Assembly: GCA_025602905.1 (NCBI GenBank)
Contig: JAHLKI010000003.1
Coordinates: 1-64,000 of the forward strand
Source of the DNA: Phlyctochytrium arcticum
Taxonomy: Eukaryota > Chytridiomycota > Chytridiomycetes > Chytridiales > Chytridiaceae
Direction of reading: 5' to 3'
DNA: 64,000 bases
Shown here: piece by piece, positions 55,104 to 64,000 of the stretch
How positions within the stretch are numbered: position 1 is the first letter of the stretch
Layout of the letters: the number at the start of each line of letters is the position of its first letter
Program-made: the position numbers and the translations under genes
Notes under the pieces: generated by a model
Seen by the model: only the letters and a program-made list of their open reading frames with translations
Database searches by the model: none
What the model was told of the DNA's origin: nothing

Positions 55104-57869
55104 TTACTCTTGATCTTGACCAGGCCCCTCATTCCCATCCTCTACTCCCACACACATGCCTCCCACCCTTCCCCGCCGATCTTCGTCCCGCTCACTAAGG
55201 GATCGCTGTTGTGATGACTCCCGGGCCACTTCGTCAAATATCCGTTGAATGCGCTCATCGCGCTCGAGAGGGGTCATGGGATGAGAGAGTCTGTTGGATA
55301 GTGACTTTTGGGGTGACAGGGTGGAAGAAGGAGATCCACGGCGATCGACCCAGTACATGGGTGGTGTCGAGTAATCTGTCTGCTCATCATTCCGGTCGTG
55401 GCCGTCCTGGTGATCATTGTGAAAACCCTCTGAATACCGTGCTTGACCGGCAACAGCTATGGGTACCGGGCTAGTAGTGATACGATCGGCCCGAGAGCAA
55501 GGTTGAGACTCGACAGGCGATGGAACAGCCATATCCATTTCAGCCGCGGGTGCCACATCGGATGCAGCCGGGTACCGGTACGTGTTATGGATGGACTGGT
55601 GATGATGATGATGAGGCATCGTACTGCGAGATGACATGTATTCAGGAGGTGTGGTAGTCGACGAAGAGTTTGTGGAAGGTGGTGCGTGAATTGGCACGAT
55701 AATGTCACTGGCCTGTTGTGAATTCATAGAGTCGTTGAGAGTGACGTGTTTGGTGGGAGACTCTTGTTTTCCTGAATCCTCTTCATCGTCACAGAGATCC
55801 ACTACAACCACCATAGGCATGGGTTCCTCCGCGACCCCGCCCTCTTGTCCTGCACCAGCCGACTCACTCCTCCGCGCTTTCTTTCTTTTTGGGCCACACT
55901 TGTCTTCGACGTAAGGTGCATGTCCGCCCTTGGCCTTGACGACGCATTTCTCGCCCAAAGGATATGCCTCGAGCAGTTCAAGAAAGGTACCCGATACGCA
56001 CAGTTCTTCCGTGCCGATTGCTTCGCCGCATACAGCACATTTCCATTTTTTGCAGACCCGAAACAGGTTGGTAAATGTCGTTAGGTCAAAGCACTGGACG
56101 TGTTTGCAGTTGGCGCCCTTGCCAGGAAGCGAAATGCGGGAAAGTGATATAGGGCAGATGAGCGACACGATCTGGTCACCAATTTCGACTTGATCTGGGT
56201 CAGAGTCTGATAAAGACACTGACTCGGTGTTGGGGCGTTTATTGGAAGATGGGGCTGGGGTAGTGCCCGGTGTCCTTGAGCGGACGGTGGCAAACGATGA
56301 TGAGGTAGTCAGGGTATTGGGTGTTGCCACTGTAGTAGGAGATTGGCAAGCTAGTGAGGTGCTATTTACGATTTTGGGTGATGCCGCTTGAATCGCTGAT
56401 GGTGGATTGGGCGAGGAAGACATGGTCGATGCCGACCGTTTTGTAGTCAATCCTGCTGTGGTGATCATGGGGACATTGACGGGAAAGACCGGACGTGTTG
56501 GGGCTGAATGCCTTCGTAGCAGGCTAGGAACAGGTACAGGGGTTCCTCGGTTGACGCATATCTGGTTTTCCAACCGTCGAAGGCACACCATGGCGAAACC
56601 CTGAGGAAAGTCCTCGGGATGGGATTCGATGGATATCGCGAGATTTTTCTTGTTGAACTTATCCTTTGTGAGGGCGGGAAGCAGGTTGATTTGAACGCCG
56701 TTTGACATGCCTGATGCAGGCTGCAGATCCGGTTAAATTAGCAAAATGTAGTAGATTATGTGGAGCCATAAGAAAAGGAGACTCACCAGTAATCGTGTTT
56801 CGTCCACAGATACCTTCATTCGACACAACATGGCTTCAGTTGACACCAATTCACCGACATTTGTACGGGTCGGCATAAACAAGTATAGCGCAACAGTCAT
56901 GCCCTCGTTACTCCGACTACTCAAAACACCCCTCCGCAGAATAGTGGCATCAATGACCATGGTAAATCGGCGCTGCTGCTCATCACCCGGGACAAGCGAC
57001 ATACATCGCTTGTTGAGCATTTGTGATGCTAACTCGACTACTGGGGCGGCGACACCGACCTCACCCGGCGATCGTAGACGAGCGGATTCAAATAATCGTT
57101 TCCAATTTTGAGGGACGTGAAGGGTTTGTGCGGGTAAGCTAGCGGGGGTAGGAGAGACTGAAGGTTTTTGTGATGCTGCGGGTGCACCATTTGTGCTTGG
57201 CACTGCTTTCGGTAAACCCCCAGCTGCCGTTTTTGGGGTTGATGCGGAAGACGATAGTGACGATGAGGAAGTGCTCTGCTTTAATGTTTTGAGGGCGGGA
57301 GATGCCTGCTTGCTTGGTCCACCTTTTTCGCTCTTGACGGGCACGAGACGCACGTCGTTGGATGATGCGGCCATTCCGCCTACCCTGTTACCCCTTTGCG
57401 CGGGGTTTGCTGTAGTGGTTGCTCCCACCGACTGTGCTGTAGTTTTCCTTCTTGCTCCGTCTCCATTGGCACCAGTCGCTGCCGTGGCCGAGGCTGCAGC
57501 TGCGGCGACTGACACTCGATGTAGGGCATTACGGGTCCCTTTTGGGATAGCAAAACTGTTGCCCAAACTGCTGGTCGCCGGGCGATCCGCACCAACATGA
57601 TGCGGCAGTCCCATCATAGGTGGTTGTGGGCCTTGGACTTCATAGGGGAGGATGGCATCATAGGGAGACGCAAAATGGGACGGTGGGGGTGCATTGGCCA
57701 GATGGGCGGGGTAGAGAGCGGGAGCTGGGGGTGGAGGGCCATACCAAGAGTCTTCGGGGTGAAGTTCCCCTGGATGGTGGAGGTCGTGGGGATGTAAGCG
57801 ATGGGGATCTTGTTGTGGGTATCGTGAATGGACGGGAAAGTAGTCGTAGGGGTTGGCGTAGTATGACAT
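55104..57869 (-). CDS. PIAS/Siz-type SUMO E3 ligase with SP-RING
   Basis: Two exons (57869-56787, 56720-55104; 66-bp phase-0 intron) give 899 residues. The N-terminus is Pro/His/Tyr-rich (MSYYANPYDYFPVHSRYPQQ) and then Ser/Ala-rich. About residues 265-430 form a PINIT-like globular region (NWKRLFESARLRSPGEVGV, RRFTMVIDATILRRGVL, LTKDKFNKKNLAISIESHP). The SP-RING/MIZ zinc finger is at about 548-597: SLICPISLSRISLPGKG, CKHVQCFDLTTF, KKWKCAVCGEAI. It has the CxP, CxHxxCFD and WxCxxC pattern. A possible SUMO-interacting motif (MVVVVDLCDDEED) follows. These proteins promote SUMO transfer from Ubc9 in the nucleus. No SAP domain is evident, which is closer to the ZMIZ/Nse2-like minority than to classical Siz1. 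The C-terminal half is low-complexity. Confidence 0.88.
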
Positions 57870-59074
57870 TGCCTCCTCACTTTTTTCACCAAAGTACCGC
57901 GGAAGACCGCTCGTTTGAAAGGTGGTGGTGGATCAGTTGCACTTTAGGCGGTGTGCTAAATACGGGCAAGACTTTGTTTGAGGATAGATATCCGCTGCTC
58001 GTTGCAATGCAACTGCCGAAAAGGGTGGAAAAGACTATAATTATGAGGGAAATGGCCGTTGTCAGTAACAAGATCTTTTTGTTTTTTGAGCAGCCCCGAA
58101 CCAGTGTCAGCCAGTGCCTCTGTAGAAGGAGAAACAGCGAGACAACGGGTGTCTTTTTGGTCGTCGAGATCCGTCGAAAATGTTGTGAAATGGCGAGGAG
58201 AAAGCTCGGCGACTTTCAACTCCTTTCGCGATCCCAAGCGCGTCAGGCTTAGGCAAACGACCACCCCCTTCGCAATTCGACTATGCTAACTATGAAAATA
58301 TACTTACCCTCTCTCTATAAATCGTTATGGGATCTGGGTGATTTACGTGATGGGGTGAATGTAGAAATTGTCGTCGCAAAAAACCAGAGGTTCGTGCGGG
58401 TCCTGATGCACGCGTTATGGGACGTTGAAGGATCTGGTCGTCGTCGACGGATAGATCCAAACTGGAGAGAAGAATAACAGACGGCGTGCTCTATTTAATC
58501 ACCGCAAGCGGGGATAATGTTTAAAGTAAAGGGGGGGAGGGCGGCGTTCGACCAGGTTTCGGCCGAGTCCGTGCATAAAATTTACGCTCTTGTTTTGGCC
58601 CTTGCAGGGCAAAAAAAGTACCCAGGAAAAGTAATCAATCACCTGGTGGAAACAGAAGCGCAGTGTTACTTTCTCGTCTTTCGGAGAGAATCTTTTTGGC
58701 TTACGGCAGCCGGCGGAAATTGTTAATGGCGCGCGCGTTATAATTCCCTGCTGCGCTCGACTTGGGCCCCCTGTCCTTGATCATCTTTGAGAATACTCGA
58801 GTATGTAGATGTCGAGTAAAGTGGGGTTGTGGTGGGGGAACCTTGCTGCATTTTGTGTGGAGTAGATGCCATTTTTTGTGTGTATTCATTGCTGTATTTC
58901 TGTTTCTATTGTGTTGGCCTGCATTCGCAAATGTGTGTTGGTATGAAAATATGAAAGCAGTGGGATGTGCTAACGTTGCAAATTGGAGAGTGTCAATGCG
59001 GAAAAAAGTCTAAATCACGCGTGGAAATCCAAAAGAAACGAAGTAGAGTACAATAAATAATCAAAATCCCGTTC
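57870..59074. other. Intergenic region, no gene seen
   Basis: The plus-strand frame 57620-58252 overlaps the SP-RING exon 1 antisense and is judged random. A TCTCTCTATAAATCG element at about 58310 is a possible TATA box, but no downstream gene is evident. The 3' part flanks the ZZ/EF-hand gene. Confidence 0.45.
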
Positions 59075-61461
59075 TTAAAACACACTTCCCAAAGCTTCAA
59101 ACCAAGCCAGTAAATTACTATCAACCTCTACCACCCGCCTAAAATCCTCAAATGTCAGGCCGCGTACATTCTGTTCAGGTCCCTTTTCCTTTCGTTTGGT
59201 TGGAGGTAAAGTGGTATGATGTGGGGACAAGACGGGGAATTCGCCCAGGCCGGCCAGCGCAAAGGTCTTGTCGACCATTTCTTCAATGGCAGCTTGTGAC
59301 ATGGATTCCATGATGGGCCATTGCTCTTCTTGTTCTTCTTCTTGGTAATTGTGTTCTTCGGGGATGGAGGTTTGATGTGGGTGGGAGTTTGGGGTGGAGG
59401 GAGGGATAGATGTCCAAGTTTGACGGCGGGGGAGGGATTGCGCGTGGATGGGGCTGGTGGGGCCTGTGGTGGCTGATGCCGAGGAGGGAGACCCGAGATT
59501 GACGAGAGAGTGGTAATAGTGGGGTGATGACGGGTCGAGCGACATTCGGAGGGGGGAGGATGTCGACAGATGGGGTAAAGATCGGCGGAGAGAAAGCGTC
59601 CTCCGTTGCGTTGATGTTCCAGCGGTTGCGGAGGGAGGGGGTTGAGACTCGCCTACATTGCTGACCCGTCTTGGTCGGGTTGCTTGGGTAGCGGCAGGTG
59701 TAGAATTATGAATCAACGGGACCGTATTGGTCGGAAACGGGTTACCAGGTGTGCCAATGGCTGTATGTGACGGGACAGCGTACGAAGGAGGATTGGCGAT
59801 GGACGGCGAAGTCGTCATACTACTCCCAGCAACCACCACCGGATTCCACCGTTCAGTGCCCGCTGCAAAACTAGCATACACATCTTCCATATCCCTCTTT
59901 TGCAATTCGCGTCGGACTGATTCCTCCTCTTCTTCTTCATCACCCTCTTCGTGGCGATGCGAAGAGGATGACGGGTTATGATGGGTGCTGGGGGCGGCAA
60001 ACGAGGCCGAAACGGGTTTGGAGGCCTCATCGTCAAAGGATTCCATCATGCCTTCTTCCATGGTTTTGACCACGTCACGGACAAGTTCCATGGAGAGGTG
60101 AAAGTACGCTTTAAACATTTGGTGGAGTTCGTCCCGGGAAATGATGCCATCATCATTCAAATCATAACCTTTGAATGCCCCTGTTTTCAGCATACGTTAG
60201 CTATTTATGTTGAATATGTTGTAATGGAAACTCACACTTGATCCGTTCGTCTAAACCCCCTTTACAAAGAACAGAGAGCCCCAAAATGAGTTCTTCGTAA
60301 CTGATGATGGAATTCCCGTCCCGGTCAAAAAACTTGAAGATGCGTTCAATAATGAGATTCTTTTCTAGGCCAAGAGGGCCCAGGCACCGCTCAAACGTTT
60401 CTTTGTCAATCCCTTGAGGAGTGGTCGACAGCGACAAGAATTGATCGTGAAAGGCTTCGAGTTCGACGACGTCAACTATAGATTTTTACACAGGGTTAGT
60501 TTGATTTGTTGGAAAATTCAAAAAGTGTAGTTGGTATACGAACAGTGTGATACTTGCTGCAATTTACCGAAATCCACCCCACTCCGATCAAACGTTCCAT
60601 CCACCACGCCCGGATAGAAACTATTCAACAAAGCAGTCCGCGGATTCATGAGGGGTGGGATCGGAATCCGGATTTTGACAAAAGCGTGCGTTTTAATATG
60701 AACATCCTGCGACTCGCAGAGTTCGCAAACATCATAGTCGACACAGTTGGCGCATTTGTAGCGAGTTCCGCGGAGGGGAGAGAGGCCGCAGTGGTTGCAC
60801 GTTATAGAGCGGTGGACGTATCCATCTATTCAGTTGTTTGAATGAGATGTTTTCTATCAGAACGATGAGCGGACATACCTTTTCGAGCCTGGTCTTCGGC
60901 AATAGAGTAGAGTAGAGTCAGCAGATTCTGGGAATCATCGCCGACTACCGCCCGTCCTTCCAGCGCTTCAGCCATCAGCAATTCCGCATTTTCCTCATCT
61001 CCTTCTTCATCCACTAAATCCTCTTCATCTACTTCAGGAGCCCCGACCACTCTTGATTCAGCAGGCCGCTCGTATCCGGCCGGATGAGGGTGTAACGTCC
61101 TACTACTCGTCCGTCGTTCCGTCAGTCCTGGTCTGGACGCTGATGATGAAGCGGCCGAGGCGGGTCGAGACCCTCTCCCTGCTGTACTGCTGCTAGACTG
61201 CCGCCGCTCGTCTCCTTCTCCTGATCGTGCACTCTGCGGTCGTGATGATGATGACCTGGTTGAACTCTTTCGTCGGCTTTTGAGGTTGTTTGGTGATGCA
61301 TCACGCGGTGTTGCTGAGTCTGACGACGAAGAAGACGACGAAAAGTATTGAGACGCGTGAACGAACAAGATGCCCGAGACGAGGCCGGCGAGGAGGAAGG
61401 TAGCTTTGGATAAGTTGGCAGGGGAGGAAGTCGGCCACCAGGATGAGTTGCCGGTGGACAT
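59075..61461 (-). CDS. Membrane-anchored ZZ zinc finger and EF-hand protein
   Basis: Four exons (61461-60879, 60825-60568, 60475-60236, 60180-59075; introns 53, 92 and 55 bp) give 728 residues. A membrane helix lies at about 17-39 (LSKATFLLAGLVSGILFVH), followed by a Ser/Arg-rich and then acidic stretch. A ZZ zinc finger is at about 200-245 (ITCNHCGLSPLRGTRYKC, CVDYDVCELCE, then H in IKTHAF). Two EF-hands follow: FKFFDRDGNSIISYEELIL (about 321-340) and FKGYDLNDDGIISRDELHQM (about 362-381). Both have full DxDxx-type calcium ligands. The C-terminal half is Ser/Pro-rich and ends with a short conserved-looking helix (LTFEDFRRVVEVDSNLLAWF), as in calcineurin B-like/recoverin-type EF proteins. Inference: a calcium-responsive adaptor on an intracellular membrane. 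The second intron carries a CTAAC branch point. Confidence 0.85.
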
Positions 61462-61723
61462 TCTTGTTTTGTGGATCTCTTCACTCAACCAGTCGCGCTG
61501 AGGTTTAGTCCTTGGGTTTCGTATTCACTGACAACGACCAAATGTCATCAACGACAGTTGATGACAAAAAAGACCACAGCCATTTTAGTCGTAGATTTTA
61601 TTATGCTTCTGAACCAAAAATCAATGATTCATGACAGAACCCAATGGCATAGAGATAAAAAAAAAGTGCATGAATAAAGTGCCAAATGAGAAAGTGAATC
61701 CCCCCAAAAAAACAAAAAAGATC
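61462..61723. other. Short spacer
   Basis: Promoter of the ZZ/EF-hand gene and 3' flank of the tRNA gene. The A-run at 61657-61664, read as T on the tRNA strand, lies about 60 bp downstream of the tRNA end; C/T-rich sequence directly flanks it. Confidence 0.4.
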
Positions 61724-61804
61724 GTCGCCTACAGGATTCGAACCTGTGCTCCCAGAAGGAAATGGCTTAGCAGGCCACCGCGTTAACCACTCCGCCAAAG
61801 CGAC
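61724..61804 (-). tRNA. tRNA-Ser (anticodon GCT)
   Basis: On the minus strand the 81-nt sequence begins GTCGCTTTGGCGGAGTGG and ends GGTTCGAATCCTGTAGGCGAC. The acceptor stem GTCGC/GCGAC pairs, the A box (TGGCGGAGTGGTTAACG) and B box (GGTTCGAATCC) are canonical. The anticodon loop CTGCTAA gives GCT, and a long variable arm (about CCATTTCCTTCTGGG) marks it as class II. It reads AGC/AGT serine codons. No intron. Confidence 0.93.
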
Positions 61805-61889
61805 GTTTTTGTCATGAAAGAACTCTTGCTCCGTCAAACATATACTGAATAAATCGTACAATCACCATGCCACCCCCGCACGCAACCCA

Positions 61890-61987
61890 CCGCCGTTAAC
61901 CACTCCGCCCATCCATTTTTCCGAAGGAAAAATGGATGGGCCAGACCTCGCTCCGCTCGCAAATTCCCCTTCGGGAAATTTGCGAGC
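61890..61987. repeat. tRNA-Ser fragment followed by two hairpins
   Basis: GTTAACCACTCCGCC at 61895-61909 repeats the D-arm part of the tRNA-Ser next door. A perfect 16-bp stem with a 3-nt loop follows at 61907-61941 (GCCCATCCATTTTTCC, GAA, complement). A second, imperfect hairpin is at about 61955-61987 (GCTCGCAAATTCCC and complement). This looks like a tRNA-derived or palindromic repeat element. Confidence 0.6.
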
Positions 61988-62470
61988 TATACGCGAGCCT
62001 CCTCGGGGGGATTGGAAACATCCACCTATTGAGTTGGTTGCAGGTTGACTGACGCAGCCTTGCGATACAACATGTTTTCTTTCATCAAAAATATAGAGAT
62101 CGTTAATGATGGTGTGTCGGTTAGAAAAGTACTTTCTCATGGTCCATTATGTAGCGTAGTCATTACACGCTGCGCACATACGAATGGGTGGTGAAGATCA
62201 ATAATTGACTGCTCGAGTTTTCCAACGGTTATGGGCATACAGTGCTGCTCGTACTAGTATCTTCGTACCAAGGAAAAGCAGAGATTCTTGAACGCAGCGG
62301 ACGAAATTTGCAGCGCTGTTCATGCAGAGTTTTGCTGCGCAGTCATTCATCCTCCCACTGCGGCAACCCCAGATACTCTACCCTCGGAACATGACGCGCG
62401 CACCCTACCGCAAGGACCTGGCCGATATTCATCCCATAACCTACCTAAGCCAAGTTTCATTTCGGCAGTA
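61988..62470. other. Intergenic region, no gene seen
   Basis: No supported gene. The TA at 62469-62470 is the presumed target duplication of the element that follows. Confidence 0.4.
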
Positions 62471-62887
62471 CAGTAGAACCTCTAGTAACTTATACACCGA
62501 TATCTTATAAACCTCCGGTAGTTTATAAAATTCTCGTCTCCCGTGCTGGTTCCTAATGCATAACTAATAGCTAATAACTTATATGATTTGAAAAAAATCA
62601 ACTAGTATATAAGTTATCGGAGGTTTGGAACATATGAAATTTTTGTGGGCTGGAAGCAGCTGAGTGCTGTCCTGTGGCCTCTCAGGAGTCTTTGCTATGA
62701 AAAAAGTTGAAAAAAGGGTTAGTGTCAGAAACGTGTCAGGGTAATAGCCCAAATACAAGGACATCAAATAAGCTCAGAACCAATGTCCGCATGAGGTTTT
62801 TTTTGGGGGGTCTCCCGAAACTTATAACCTCTGATAACTGATAAATTTCCCAGGAACCGTCGATATAAGTTATTAGAGGTTCTACTG
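62471..62887. mobile_element. pogo/Tigger-like MITE with TA target duplication
   Basis: The ends are inverted repeats: CAGTAGAACCTCTAGTAACT at 62471 and, read from the other end, CAGTAGAACCTCTAATAACT ending at 62887. Both are flanked by TA. Subterminal copies of ACCTCCGGTAGTTTATAA and AGTTATCGGAGGTTT add internal symmetry. At 417 bp it has no transposase frame, so it is non-autonomous. CAGTAG termini with TA duplication fit the pogo/Fot branch of Tc1/mariner; that assignment is by end similarity only. Confidence 0.75.
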
Positions 62888-63347
62888 TACCGTCATGTAC
62901 AGCGTATCATAAGACAGGGTGTTTGTTGCCAGATTGATTGGTCAAAAAGTTTAGAGAAGAGAAAGTAATCAGGTATAGTTGAAAACACACACGGGAAGTA
63001 GTGGATTAAAAATGTCAAAAGCAAACTTATATTACGGAGAGAGGAGAACATGAACTTAGGTCCGGATAAGCTATGATATATATTGTCATGAGGATCTTTT
63101 TTTTTGACAAGTATATGAGCGACATATACGTGCTGCCAAGGCCATGAAGCAATAGACAAAATAAAAGGGAGGCTTACTACCATGGGCAGAATTGGAGGCG
63201 TAAAATTTGTTTATAAGACGGGCAATGACAGATATGGAAGGAAAGCGAGTGGACAAGATAAATAGCTACGTTCTTCTATAGCGCTAAGGGGCCTCGGGGG
63301 AAGTTGCAGTCAAGACAACCACAGTATGGCCACAGGTTTTCCGCCCA
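62888..63347. other. Intergenic region, no gene seen
   Basis: AT-rich; the short minus-strand frame 62893-63183 is hydrophobic but has no other support. Confidence 0.4.
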
Positions 63348-64000
63348 TTAGCTGCTGGGCAAGCGAAACTGATGAGGAGTAGTCGTCGTGCCTGGTCGAA
63401 GTTTCAGGTTTGCCAGGATATGACGCGCATATTTAACGTAGGTGGGTCCTGGTGTGAACCACACCTTCCATTCATTGTAGTAGGGATGCTCGCGTCGATC
63501 CTCCAAAAACTCATTAAACATTCGCACTAGCGACCCAGACGAAAGAGCAGGTGCTCGTGACGGGTCGGCAACGTTGAATGACCCTCCCTCTGGATACTGC
63601 GCATTCAAAAAGTCACGCAATAGGGCAGGAGCGTCATTGGCGTTGATCGGTAGTTGGCGGCTGCTGCAGAATCATCCCCCGTCCTTTCGGCATGGCCGAC
63701 GGTCCTGGTGTGGGTGTTGTCGTGTGGGTGTTCTCTTCCCCAAGCAAGCGACCAAGGACCGACCTCCGGCGTCGTTGCAATGCTGGAGCGTTCGCTCGCC
63801 AACATTTGTCCAACGCGGCCGCCTGCGCGTTAAACAAAAAATCGGTCCGACTAAACACCCCTTGGTTGCTGCCATATTGCGGTCGCAAAATGACATTCCC
63901 ACTTGCGTCGATCAGTACAATGCCGTTGGAGAGAAATCGCACGAACCGGCGATCCTCTTTGGTTAGTGGGACCATCGACTTGGGCAATTGGAGCAAGAAA
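63348..64000 (-). CDS. Partial gene of unknown function, 5' end outside window
   Basis: Two minus-strand frames clearly belong together. The upstream one, open to the window edge, reads LTKEDRRFVRFLSNGIVLID, ASGNVILRPQYGSNQGVF, FNAQAAALDKCWRANAPALQ. The downstream one reads INANDAPALLRDFLNAQYPE, GGSFNVADPSRAPALSSG, MFNEFLEDRREHPYYNEWKV, WFTPGPTYVKYARHILANLK and stops at 63348. They lie in different frames and meet at about 63630-63700. An intron ending at GATTCTGCAG is possible (a GTCGGT donor near 63765 would restore frame), but no donor is strong, so a frameshift is equally likely. I do not recognise the family. Confidence 0.5.

Noticed and set aside
57620..58252. 210-codon plus-strand frame at the start of the SP-RING gene
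   Set aside because: Antisense to exon 1, Gly/Arg-rich by composition, no splice signals or domain.

Overview
The window is eukaryotic, intron-bearing nuclear DNA. The small GT-AG introns (about 50-96 bp), the RHO1, SRF/MCM1-type MADS, PIAS/Siz, SulP and FUS1-like genes, and a tRNA-Ser all point to a fungus. The mix of metazoan-like genes (an RBM18 homologue, a ZZ plus EF-hand protein) with unusual membrane receptors suggests an early-diverging, possibly chytrid-like, lineage. That placement is inference. Exon joins given here were worked out by eye from splice sites, phases and homology; for the joined models the exon lengths sum to a multiple of three.

Layout. 1-14.6 kb holds mostly housekeeping genes: RHO1, an RBM18-like RNA-binding protein, a divergent SLC25 carrier, an SRF/MCM1 MADS factor with a polyQ tract, a SulP sulfate permease and an HNH_2-domain protein. 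F-box/LRR genes and relics lie between them. 15-21 kb has two minus-strand F-box/LRR copies in a duplicated block with tandem-repeat 3' flanks, and between them a damaged or unusually spliced secreted/membrane gene. 22-31 kb has a secreted nine-repeat cysteine-rich precursor, a small secreted ORF, mitochondrial-type MnSOD and a secreted PhoD phosphatase. 31-41 kb is the most striking part. Three large membrane proteins, each with an SH3 domain, lie almost next to each other: a FUS1-like TM-SH3 protein, a bacterial-type solute-binding domain-TM-SH3 receptor, and a DOMON-b561-cytochrome b5-reductase with an SH3 inside its NAD lobe. 41.7-54.2 kb is a head-to-tail array of eight F-box/LRR genes and pseudogenes with conserved spacers. 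55-61.5 kb has a PIAS/Siz SUMO ligase and a membrane ZZ/EF-hand protein. 61.7-64 kb has a tRNA-Ser, hairpins, a pogo-like MITE and a partial gene.

How the genes may work together. Fourteen copies of one F-box/LRR family, about five clearly intact, show birth and death of putative SCF substrate receptors. The SH3 trio suggests cell-surface sensing of solutes or redox state linked to cytoplasmic SH3 partners, plausibly cell-wall or polarity signalling. This is inference from domain order and proximity only.
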